A stretch of DNA of 9,461 bases from Piscirickettsiaceae bacterium (GTDB lineage: Bacteria; Pseudomonadota; Gammaproteobacteria; Nitrosococcales; Methylophagaceae): contig JABGUA010000194.1 of the NCBI GenBank assembly GCA_018646825.1, positions 1-9,461 of the forward strand, read 5' to 3'. Position 1 is the first letter of the stretch, and each line of letters begins with the position of its first letter. The notes beneath the pieces are model-generated. The model did not search any database and had not been told where the DNA came from. It saw only the letters and a list, made by a program, of their open reading frames with translations. The translations under genes were made by a program, and so were the position numbers. This document shows, in pieces, positions 1 to 7,236 of the stretch.

Positions 1-405
1 CAGAATGGCATCTAAAGAAGCAAAAACCGCAGTCATCAAACCGGACATAATTAAAAACGCGGCCATATACTGGCTCACCCGGTCCTGAATCACTTCCCAA
101 CCAGCTACCACCACAACGACTGTAGAAAAGGCTGTCAGAATAATCAATGGCATTGAAAAGCCATCAATCCCTAAAGAATAATGGATACCATAGGTTGCAA
201 TCCAAGGGATAGTCTCAATAAATTGCATGTCATGCGTTGACATATCAAAGCCGGTATATAAACCAAAGGATAAATACAAAGTCGCAACAGACACAATCAA
301 TGACAACGGACGAGTAAAGCCATTATCACCATTCAATAAGACAGCAATCCCGCCAAATATCGGCAGCCAGATCACCAAACTTAATAATGGAATATCAAAT
401 AACAT
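1..405 (-). CDS. nuoM: NADH-quinone oxidoreductase subunit M, N-terminal part (cut by window edge)
   Basis: Antiporter-like membrane subunit of complex I, one of the three large proton-translocating subunits (L, M, N). Only the first 135 codons are visible; the frame stays open to base 1, so this is an edge truncation and not a broken gene. The protein begins MLFDIPLLSLVIWLPIFGG, with hydrophobic segments at about residues 5-24, 33-52, 84-103 and 113-130. The stretch WIATYGIHYSLGIDGFSMPL (about 68-87) is the typical NuoM N-terminal signature. The ATG at 403-405 lies 11 bases after the nuoL stop and has GAGAG six bases upstream. The catalytic glutamate and lysines of the family would lie beyond the window. 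The identification rests on both sequence and position after nuoL; nuoN is expected next but cannot be seen. Confidence 0.95.
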   Translation of the reverse strand, partial: MLFDIPLLSLVIWLPIFGGIAVLLNGDNGFTRPLSLIVSVATLYLSFGLYTGFDMSTHDMQFIETIPWIATYGIHYSLGIDGFSMPLIILTAFSTVVVVVAGWEVIQDRVSQYMAAFLIMSGLMTAVFASLDAIL

Positions 406-411
406 CACCTA

Positions 412-416
412 CTCTC
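412..416 (-). promoter_or_regulatory. Ribosome binding site for nuoM
   Basis: The minus strand reads GAGAG here, six bases before the ATG at 403-405. It supports that start, and it fills most of the 11-base gap after the nuoL stop. AGGTG, directly adjacent to the ATG, is a poorer candidate because it leaves no spacer. Confidence 0.55.
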
Positions 417-2366
417 TTAAACCACAAAATATTTGAGCAAGACCAACAGTCCTACAATCATGGCGAAGGCATAAACATACAAATAACCTGATTGTAAAAG
501 ACGCGCTTTTTTCGACACAAAGCCCACTGTCTTCGCAGCACCATTCACCATGGCACCATCGATTACTGTTTGGTCACCCACTTTCCATAACACGCGCCCT
601 ATAAGCCGTGACCCACCTGCAAAGACCACTTCGTTGAAACGATCAAAGCCATATTTATTTTCTAATATTCGATATAACCAATTAAATGATTGATGCAGCT
701 TCGCTGGAATCGAAGGGTTCACCATGTATAAATAATATGCTGTGCCCACACCTGCCATCGCCAACCAAAATGGTAATGCCACAATGCCATGCAGCATAAA
801 GCTGAATACGCCATGATAATTAAGCTGACTTAATACATCATGCTCATCTAACACGAAAATCGCATCGCCAAAGAAATGACCAAACACCATTGGACCGACT
901 AAGAAACCAGCAAATACGGATGGAACGGCTAATAGAACCAATGGCCATGTCACTACTTTTGGTGATTCATGTGGCATGTGCCCATCATGTTTTTCAAACC
1001 GTTCTTCGCCATGGAACACAATAAAGAACAATCTAAAGCTATATAGCGCTGTAATAAATACACCCGATAACACAGCAAAGTAAGCAAAGTCACTGCCAGG
1101 TAGCGTAGAGGCATGAACGGCTTCGATAATCGCATCTTTCGAAAAGAACCCTGAGAATCCCGGAAAACCAATCAAGGCCAAAGAGCCAATTAATGCTGTC
1201 CAATAGGTCACCGGTAGATATTTTTTCAAACCACCCATCTTACGAATATCTTGTTCGTGATGTAGCGCCATAATGACCGAACCCGCTCCTAAGAATAAAA
1301 GCGCCTTAAAGAAAGCGTGTGTCATCAAATGGAAAATACCAGCAGCATAGGCCGATGCCCCCAACGCGACGGTCATATAGCCTAACTGGGATAAGGTCGA
1401 ATAGGCGATGACCCGTTTAATGTCATTTTGAATTAAACCTAAGAACCCCATAAACAGGGCAGTAATAGCACCTATCACCATCACGGAGGACAGTGCAGTT
1501 TCTGACAATTCAAACATCGGTGACATTCTTGCCACCATGAAAATACCGGCTGTCACCATCGTTGCAGCATGAATTAATGCAGATATTGGTGTTGGTCCTT
1601 CCATCGAATCAGGCAGCCAAACATGTAAAGGGACTTGTGCAGATTTACCCATCGCGCCAATAAACAGCAAAATACAAATTACCGTCATCACTGACCAATC
1701 AGCACCTGGCCATATCGTCATTGATTGCGTCGCAATCACACGTGCTTGTGAAAAGACCTCTAAATAATCCAGACTGCCGGCATACATCAATACACCCGCA
1801 ATCCCAAGTAAAAAGCCAAAATCACCAACACGATTTACTAAAAACGCCTTCAAGTTGGCGTAAATTGCTGTCGGTTTCTTATACCAAAACCCGATCAACA
1901 AATAAGACACCAAGCCCACGGCTTCCCAACCGAAAAACAGCTGCATAAAGTTATTCGCCGTCACTAATATCAACATTGAGAACGTAAATAACGAGATATA
2001 GCTGAAGAAACGGCTATACCCATCATCGCCCTTCATATAACCGATGGTATAAATATGCACCATTAACGAGACAAACGTAACGACCACCAACATCATTGCC
2101 GTTAACGAATCAACCAGAAAGCCAACCTCAATACTCAGCGATCCCGCTTGTAACCATTGATAGACACCATCGTTATAGCTCGCACCATCAAAAATAACGA
2201 GTTTAAACACCCAAACCGAGAGTAAAAAGGCAATCGCCACGCCGATTGTTGTCACGGTATGCGACGCTGTCTCACCTATTTTTTTACCGAAAAAGCCAGC
2301 AATAATGCTACCAAATAGCGGTGCAAGAACTAAGGTCAGTAATAGGCTTTCGTTAAGGTATTCCAT
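417..2366 (-). CDS. nuoL: NADH-quinone oxidoreductase subunit L
   Basis: Distal antiporter-like membrane subunit of complex I. It translocates protons and carries the long lateral helix that runs along the membrane arm. From the chosen ATG the protein is 649 residues, somewhat longer than E. coli NuoL (about 613). Family landmarks are visible: GWEAVG with Glu148, GKSAQVPLHVWLPDSMEGP with Lys241 and His248, ALIHAATMVTAG with His266, FFKALLFLGAG with Lys354, and FSKDAI with Lys410. These correspond to the essential charged residues of the E. coli protein (E144, K229, K342, K399). More than a dozen hydrophobic segments are present, and the C-terminal region (about 550-649) matches the lateral-helix part ending in a last membrane segment. 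A TTG six bases upstream (2370-2372) could extend the protein by two residues, but the GAAAGG site fits the ATG better. The gap after the nuoK stop is two bases. Confidence 0.98.
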   Translation of the reverse strand: MEYLNESLLLTLVLAPLFGSIIAGFFGKKIGETASHTVTTIGVAIAFLLSVWVFKLVIFDGASYNDGVYQWLQAGSLSIEVGFLVDSLTAMMLVVVTFVSLMVHIYTIGYMKGDDGYSRFFSYISLFTFSMLILVTANNFMQLFFGWEAVGLVSYLLIGFWYKKPTAIYANLKAFLVNRVGDFGFLLGIAGVLMYAGSLDYLEVFSQARVIATQSMTIWPGADWSVMTVICILLFIGAMGKSAQVPLHVWLPDSMEGPTPISALIHAATMVTAGIFMVARMSPMFELSETALSSVMVIGAITALFMGFLGLIQNDIKRVIAYSTLSQLGYMTVALGASAYAAGIFHLMTHAFFKALLFLGAGSVIMALHHEQDIRKMGGLKKYLPVTYWTALIGSLALIGFPGFSGFFSKDAIIEAVHASTLPGSDFAYFAVLSGVFITALYSFRLFFIVFHGEERFEKHDGHMPHESPKVVTWPLVLLAVPSVFAGFLVGPMVFGHFFGDAIFVLDEHDVLSQLNYHGVFSFMLHGIVALPFWLAMAGVGTAYYLYMVNPSIPAKLHQSFNWLYRILENKYGFDRFNEVVFAGGSRLIGRVLWKVGDQTVIDGAMVNGAAKTVGFVSKKARLLQSGYLYVYAFAMIVGLLVLLKYFVV

Positions 2367-2368
2367 AT

Positions 2369-2674
2369 TCAACCTTTCAACCTATCTAATTCGCTGACAT
2401 TAATCGTACTCAAATTACGGAACAATACGACGAGAATAGCCAAACCAATTGCGGCCTCAGCCGCTGCCACAGTCAAGATAAAAAACACAAATATTTGACC
2501 AGCAACGTCGCCAGAAAAATAAGAAAAGGCAATAAAGTTCAAGTTAACGGCCAATAGCATCAGCTCAATACACATCAATAAGATAATAATATTTTTACGA
2601 TTAATAAAAATACCCAATACGGATAAGCTGAATAAAATCGCACCTAACGTCAAAACATCCGATAAAGCAATCAT
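2369..2674 (-). CDS. nuoK: NADH-quinone oxidoreductase subunit K
   Basis: Small membrane subunit of complex I, homologous to MnhC/MrpC-type antiporter subunits and mitochondrial ND4L. It lies between the quinone-side module and the antiporter-like subunits and forms part of the proton path. At 101 residues it has the normal family length. Three hydrophobic helices lie at about 3-22, 28-50 and 60-85. The two conserved membrane glutamates are present: Glu37 in CIELMLLAVNLNF and Glu73 in AAEAAIGLAI (E36 and E72 in E. coli). The ATG overlaps the nuoJ stop by four bases (ATGA) and is preceded by a good AGGAG at 2683-2687 with an eight-base spacer, so the start is well supported. Confidence 0.98.
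   Translation of the reverse strand: MIALSDVLTLGAILFSLSVLGIFINRKNIIILLMCIELMLLAVNLNFIAFSYFSGDVAGQIFVFFILTVAAAEAAIGLAILVVLFRNLSTINVSELDRLKG
2373..2378 (-). promoter_or_regulatory. Ribosome binding site deciding the nuoL start
   Basis: The minus strand reads GAAAGG, ending six bases before the ATG at 2364-2366. The upstream in-frame TTG at 2370-2372 would have no spacer from this site. The site therefore favours the ATG, giving a 649-residue NuoL. It lies inside the last codons of nuoK, consistent with translational coupling. Confidence 0.65.
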
Positions 2675-3291
2675 GAGTCTGACTCCTGATCACTCATCGG
2701 CTTGCTCGAATCCATTTTGACTATTCGGACACGATCTTGAGCCCGCACTTTAACCTGTTCAGAAACCACTTGTGACTTACGGCTCTTATTATCACGTAAG
2801 GTCAATGTAATCGCAGCAACAATCGCTACCGTCAATATCACAGAGGCGATCTCAAACGGATAAACATAGGTGGTATACAACAACAAGCCTATCGCCTTGG
2901 TATTACTATAATCATCTGGTTGCGGCGCGGGTGTTGGCACAATATCTAAACCAAAATGGGACGCGCCTAACACAGCCAACATCTCAATCGTAATCAGTGC
3001 TGCCACTAAAATACCCAAGGGTAAATAACGGGTGAATCCTTCTTGTAATGACGATAAATTAATATCTAGCATCATTACAACAAATAGGAATAACACCATG
3101 ACCGCGCCGACATAAACTAGGACCAAGGTCAACGCTAAGAACTCTGCTTCCAATAAAAGCCAAATACCCGCACTGGTAAAAAAGGCCAAAACCAAAAACA
3201 ACGCCGCCCGTACAGGATTACGTACCGTAATCACCATCGTTGCTGCAAATATCAGCACACCAGCAAAACAATAAAAAAGTATTTGTTCCAT
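2671..3291 (-). CDS. nuoJ: NADH-quinone oxidoreductase subunit J
   Basis: Membrane subunit of complex I, the counterpart of mitochondrial ND6. From ATG 3289-3291 the protein is 206 residues. Hydrophobic segments lie at about 3-22, 28-48, 52-76, 90-110 and 145-165. The third contains VYVGAVMVLFLFVVMML (59-75), the conserved helix whose pi-bulge is linked to coupling in solved structures, including the conserved tyrosine Tyr60. A hydrophilic, charged tail (about 166-206, with VKVRAQDRVRIVKM) follows; I recall similar tails in beta- and gammaproteobacterial NuoJ. An upstream in-frame TTG (3301-3303) would add four residues (M/L-V-I-D) before the methionine. The ATG is preferred because family members begin MEQ-like, and no ribosome binding site is visible for the TTG. 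The ATG itself has only a weak upstream site. The gap after nuoI is 15 bases, the largest in the window. Confidence 0.96.
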   Translation of the reverse strand: MEQILFYCFAGVLIFAATMVITVRNPVRAALFLVLAFFTSAGIWLLLEAEFLALTLVLVYVGAVMVLFLFVVMMLDINLSSLQEGFTRYLPLGILVAALITIEMLAVLGASHFGLDIVPTPAPQPDDYSNTKAIGLLLYTTYVYPFEIASVILTVAIVAAITLTLRDNKSRKSQVVSEQVKVRAQDRVRIVKMDSSKPMSDQESDS

Positions 3292-3306
3292 ATCTATAAC
3301 CAACCG

Positions 3307-3798
3307 CTAACGGTAAGGTGCATCCGCAGCCCGATCAGCTGCAATTTGATCTTCATTTTTATCACCAATGGCTAATAACTTGTCTTTAGTCATAATATTT
3401 TCACCACGTTCCTCAAAATGATAATCAAAAATCCGTGTCTCAACTATTGAGTCTACCGGGCAAGATTCCTCACAAAAACCGCAATAAATACACTTAAATA
3501 AATCAATGTCATAACGCGTTGTACGACGTGTACCATCCTCTCTCGGCTCAGTCTCAATCGTAATTGCTAAAGCCGGACAAACCGCCTCACACAACTTACA
3601 GCCAATACAACGCTCTTCGCCATTAGGATAACGACGCAGTGCATGCAAACCACGAAAACGCGGTGACTGAGGTGTCTGCTCTTCTGGGTATTGCACGGTA
3701 ATTTTCTTGGCAAATAAATACTTACCCGTTAACTTTAAGCCCAGTAGTAATTCCCAGAGTAAAAAGCTTTTGAAAAAGTGACTCACTGAACGCATCAT
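3307..3798 (-). CDS. nuoI: NADH-quinone oxidoreductase subunit I (two [4Fe-4S] clusters N6a/N6b)
   Basis: Ferredoxin-like subunit of the connecting arm that passes electrons from NuoG towards cluster N2 in NuoB. At 163 residues it has the usual proteobacterial length. Two complete eight-iron ferredoxin motifs are visible: CIGCKLCEAVCP (Cys64, 67, 70, 74) and CIYCGFCEESCP (Cys103, 106, 109, 113). The N-terminal segment (about 7-30, FFKSFLLWELLLGLKLTGKY) is the amphipathic anchor helix that rests on the membrane domain. RFRGLHALRRYPNGEERC before the first motif is highly characteristic. The gene overlaps the nuoH stop by four bases. Two consecutive ATG codons (3796-3798 and 3793-3795) are possible starts, and GAAGGTGGA at 3805-3813 suits either. 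The C-terminal tail is charged and probably surface exposed. Confidence 0.98.
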   Translation of the reverse strand: MMRSVSHFFKSFLLWELLLGLKLTGKYLFAKKITVQYPEEQTPQSPRFRGLHALRRYPNGEERCIGCKLCEAVCPALAITIETEPREDGTRRTTRYDIDLFKCIYCGFCEESCPVDSIVETRIFDYHFEERGENIMTKDKLLAIGDKNEDQIAADRAADAPYR

Positions 3799-4889
3799 AA
3801 GCTATCCACCTTCACGGCCTGTTCTATCGCAGCAGGTTCAATCACAGCAATCAAGTCACTGGCTTCAGTAAACCACGGGCCAATATCTAACACTTGTGCA
3901 GTTGAAACGACCACTAACCAAACTAAGGTCACAGGAATAAATACTTTCCAACCCAAACGCATAATTTGGTCATAGCGGTAACGCGGGAATGTCGCCCTAA
4001 ACCACAGATACAAGAATAAAAAGAACGATGTCTTAAGCAACAACCAAACTAAACCCGGCACCCAACTAAAAGCAGGTTCTAATACTGTACCTTGGAAAGG
4101 TGATAACCAACCGCCCATAAATAGCACAGATGCCAACATAGAAATCAAAATCATATCGGCATATTCAGCTAAGAAGAAAATCGCAAAGGCCATACCTGAG
4201 TATTCAACATGAAAACCCGCCACAATCTCAGACTCACCTTCAGCGACATCAAATGGCGCCCGATTCGTCTCTGCTACGCCAGATAAAAAATAAATCACAA
4301 ACAGTGGAAACAAAGGAATGAAATACCAATGCCAAAAACCGCCTTGTTGCCCCAGAACAATCTCGCCCAAGTTCAAGCTACCTGCAGCCACTAAGACACC
4401 GACTAAAGCAAAACCCATCGCGATTTCATAAGACACAACCTGTGCTGCACTTCGCAACGCACCTAAGAAAGCATAACGTGAATTTGATGCCCAGCCTGCG
4501 ACAATAACACCATAAACACCCATCGACGTAATTGCCAAAATATAAAGTAAGCCCGCATCAATATCAGCCAAGATCAAACCGACATCGAATGGCATAACAG
4601 CCCAAGCTGCCAAAGCCGGTCCAATGGCTAAAACCGGTGCGACTACAAACAAATACAAATTAGATTGTTTAGGTAAAATGACTTCTTTGAACATCAACTT
4701 AACCGCATCTGCAATTGGTTGTAACCATCCTCTAAAACCAACCCGGTTTGGCCCAATACGCAATTGGATATAACCAATCACCTTACGCTCAGCGTAAGTC
4801 AAATAGGCAACCGCGATCATCAGAGGCATCACGATCAACATAATCTTTAATACAATCGGCAATAATGTATTGAGCATAAAATCAATCAT
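3795..4889 (-). CDS. nuoH: NADH-quinone oxidoreductase subunit H
   Basis: Membrane subunit of complex I (ND1 counterpart) that forms the quinone-binding chamber with NuoB and NuoD and connects the peripheral arm to the proton channels. The protein is 364 residues; E. coli NuoH is about 325. Family signatures are present: YAERKVIGYIQLRIGPNRVG (32-51), LQPIADAVKLMFKE (56-69), and VAETNRAPFDVAEGESEIVA (205-224) followed by GFHVEYSGM, the acidic loop lining the quinone cavity. WFRATFPRYRYDQIM (296-310) is also typical. About eight hydrophobic helices are visible. The extra length is mostly a C-terminal tail after about residue 335 (DIGPWFTEASDLIAVIEPAA). The ATG overlaps the nuoG stop by four bases and has GGGAG at 4899-4903 with a nine-base spacer. 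Confidence 0.98.
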   Translation of the reverse strand: MIDFMLNTLLPIVLKIMLIVMPLMIAVAYLTYAERKVIGYIQLRIGPNRVGFRGWLQPIADAVKLMFKEVILPKQSNLYLFVVAPVLAIGPALAAWAVMPFDVGLILADIDAGLLYILAITSMGVYGVIVAGWASNSRYAFLGALRSAAQVVSYEIAMGFALVGVLVAAGSLNLGEIVLGQQGGFWHWYFIPLFPLFVIYFLSGVAETNRAPFDVAEGESEIVAGFHVEYSGMAFAIFFLAEYADMILISMLASVLFMGGWLSPFQGTVLEPAFSWVPGLVWLLLKTSFFLFLYLWFRATFPRYRYDQIMRLGWKVFIPVTLVWLVVVSTAQVLDIGPWFTEASDLIAVIEPAAIEQAVKVDSL

Positions 4890-7231
4890 GATGATTTACT
4901 CCCAACTGCTTTAACTTCAACTGTTGAAAAAGCAGGTCCAAACTCAGCCATTTCAGTAATACCAATAGGCATATGAACACACGCATCCGCAAGTGCCCCA
5001 TCAATTTCAAAAGCCAGTTCTACAGCGCGCTCACCACAACTCACTGTAATACGGTCAGATGTACTTAACCCGTATTGTTCGGCTTCAGATGCATTCATTC
5101 TGGCAACAAAAGCATTCTGGTTTTCTACCGTTTGTGCCAAAGCAGTACTGCGCCTGACAACACTATCGACTTGGTACATCGGTACTTCAGAAATCATTTG
5201 TATTCCTGTCGATGTGACACCCATGTTTACGGGGCAATAAGGAATATTTTGTTGCAAAGAGCGCTGCTTTAGCTTCTCACGTACTTCATCACTAACGTCT
5301 TGGGATGACACATACTGAAAACCATCTAAATCGGCTAAATTCGCTAATACGCGCAGTACTTTCCATGCAGGGCGACTTTCACCTTTTGGTGATATCGCAC
5401 CCGTATAGTTTTGCCATTGACCATCTATTCCCACAAAAGTCCCAGAGGACTCTGCAAAACTCGATACCGGTAAAATAACATCTGCATAAGACAACATAGC
5501 TTCAGTGACATAACTGTGCATAGCAACAACACAATCAGCATTATTTAATGCCGATAATGCCTGCACAGGATCTGCAGAATCTAACTCAGGCTCTAACCCC
5601 AATAAGACATAACTCTTCAAGTCTGCTTGAAAACTTTGCTGTGCATTCAAGCCGTTCTCAGTTTTAGGCAATAATCCCACTAACTGTGCAGCTTTTGAAT
5701 TTGCCGTAGGTAATACCAACAAAATACTACCGCTGAGGCGTGCGATCAGTGCTAACACTGCTTTAATTTTTGAAGCATCGGGGTGATTTTTAGCTAAATC
5801 CCCGACAATAATCGTCGCTTTATCCGCGTTTGATAACTGCATCGCAATCGTTTGATCCGCTGCTTCTGGCACCACACCACTTAAAACTTTAGTCCAAGCC
5901 GATTCATCGGTCTTTGCGAGCGGAAACAGTGCTTTGGCGATACCAGATAAGTGATCTAACATCGACTCAATATTGAGAGCTAATTGAGTGTCAACTGGCA
6001 TCAACAAGTCATTTTCAAAGAAATTCAATTCGTTTACACGTGTACCCGACAAAGCGGCTTGGCGTATTCGGTGCGCCAAGATGGGCTGCTCGCGACGAAT
6101 TGCGCTACCGACAATAAGCACCGTATCTGATGCCTCAATATCACTTAGTGCTACATCTAAATCATAATTCACCGCATCATCTGAAAAATCTTGCTGACGA
6201 ACACGGTGATCAAGGTTGTTAACACCTAACTCGCTTAGCAGTTTTTGGAGTAAATACGCTTCTTCCAATGAAGCTGTTGGCGAGGCTAAACCAGCGACTT
6301 GCCCGGCACCCGATTGTTCAATGATAGCTTTAATACCTGTAACAGCGGTGTTTAACGCCGTTTGCCAATCTACTTTTTGCCACTGACCATTTTGTTTAAC
6401 CATGGGCGTTGTCGCACGTTCTTCATGCGTCAAACCTAAATAACTAAAACGATCCCGATCTGATAACCACGTTTCATTTAAAGACTCATTGTCACGCGGC
6501 ACGACACGCATCACTTCATCACGACGGGTATGAATTTCAATATTCGAGCCAATCGCATCATGTGGTGCAATAGAAGCATGTGCCGACAATTCCCAAGCTC
6601 GGGCTTTATAACGGAATGGTTTCGACGTGAGTGCGCCAACAGGACAAAGGTCAATAATATTGCCAGAGAGTTCTGACCCTAAACTCTGCTCTATATAAGT
6701 GCCAATTTCCATATGTTCGCCACGGCCAGTCGCACCCAACTCTTTGATACCGGCAATTTCCTGTCCAAACCGAACACACCGCGTACAGTGAATACAACGA
6801 GTCATATCCGTCTTGACTAAAGCGCCAATATTCTTATCTTTAACGACCCGCTTACTTTCGCTAAAGCGACCCACACCAGCGCCATATCCCATCGACAGAT
6901 CTTGCAGTTCGCACTCTCCACCTTGATCGCAAATAGGGCAGTCTAAAGGGTGATTAATCAGTAAAAATTCCATCACACCACGCTGCGCTGCTTTTGCTGT
7001 AGCTGATGCCGTGAAAATTTTCATTCCTTCGCTCACTGGCGTTGCACAGGCTGGTAATGCTTTATTCGATTTTTCAACTTCGACCAGACACATCCGGCAA
7101 TTTGCCGCGATAGATAACTTTTTATGATAACAAAAGCGCGGGATATCAATGCCAGCCTCATCAGCAACCTGAATAATCATCTTGCTCGGGTCAACTGTTA
7201 ACGGAATACCGTCAATTTCAATATTAATCAT
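4886..7231 (-). CDS. nuoG: NADH-quinone oxidoreductase subunit G (Fe-S clusters N1b, N4, N5)
   Basis: Largest peripheral-arm subunit. It carries electrons from NuoF to NuoI. The protein is 781 residues, between mitochondrial NDUFS1 (about 700) and E. coli NuoG (about 908). The N-terminal [2Fe-2S] domain has Cys34, 45, 48 and 62 (N1b). His94 with Cys98, 101 and 107 (NHPLDCPICDQGGEC) binds N5. Cys146, 149, 152 (CIHCTRC) and Cys196 (LCPVGAL) bind N4. The following segment (about 215-245, with PHDAIGSNIEIHTRRDEV) has no cysteines, so the extra N7 cluster of E. coli is absent and the region resembles the mitochondrial type. Residues from about 220 to 640 form the degenerate molybdopterin-oxidoreductase fold, with SYADVILPVSSFAESSGTFV near 570-600, and a small C-terminal barrel-like domain follows. 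The start ATG lies five bases after the nuoF stop. AGAAGGG at 7244-7250 is a plausible ribosome binding site, although its 12-base spacer is long. Confidence 0.97.
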   Translation of the reverse strand: MINIEIDGIPLTVDPSKMIIQVADEAGIDIPRFCYHKKLSIAANCRMCLVEVEKSNKALPACATPVSEGMKIFTASATAKAAQRGVMEFLLINHPLDCPICDQGGECELQDLSMGYGAGVGRFSESKRVVKDKNIGALVKTDMTRCIHCTRCVRFGQEIAGIKELGATGRGEHMEIGTYIEQSLGSELSGNIIDLCPVGALTSKPFRYKARAWELSAHASIAPHDAIGSNIEIHTRRDEVMRVVPRDNESLNETWLSDRDRFSYLGLTHEERATTPMVKQNGQWQKVDWQTALNTAVTGIKAIIEQSGAGQVAGLASPTASLEEAYLLQKLLSELGVNNLDHRVRQQDFSDDAVNYDLDVALSDIEASDTVLIVGSAIRREQPILAHRIRQAALSGTRVNELNFFENDLLMPVDTQLALNIESMLDHLSGIAKALFPLAKTDESAWTKVLSGVVPEAADQTIAMQLSNADKATIIVGDLAKNHPDASKIKAVLALIARLSGSILLVLPTANSKAAQLVGLLPKTENGLNAQQSFQADLKSYVLLGLEPELDSADPVQALSALNNADCVVAMHSYVTEAMLSYADVILPVSSFAESSGTFVGIDGQWQNYTGAISPKGESRPAWKVLRVLANLADLDGFQYVSSQDVSDEVREKLKQRSLQQNIPYCPVNMGVTSTGIQMISEVPMYQVDSVVRRSTALAQTVENQNAFVARMNASEAEQYGLSTSDRITVSCGERAVELAFEIDGALADACVHMPIGITEMAEFGPAFSTVEVKAVGSKSS

Positions 7232-7236
7232 AATAT

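Noticed and set aside
227..436. Plus-strand open frame of 69 codons across the nuoL/nuoM junction
   Set aside because: It lies antisense to well-supported genes, has low-complexity asparagine/isoleucine-rich content and no recognisable domain or ribosome binding site.
953..1171. Minus-strand open frame inside nuoL in another frame
   Set aside because: It is fully contained in the conserved nuoL frame, and its translation shows no family resemblance.
1721..1948. Plus-strand open frame antisense to nuoL
   Set aside because: The composition is that of a shadow of a membrane-protein gene. No start signal or homology is visible.
3292..3306. Possible internal promoter or attenuator between nuoI and nuoJ
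   Set aside because: Fifteen bases are too few, and no -35/-10 pair or hairpin followed by T residues is visible.
5075..5272. Plus-strand open frame antisense to nuoG
   Set aside because: It is short, lies entirely within a conserved gene and has no supporting signals.
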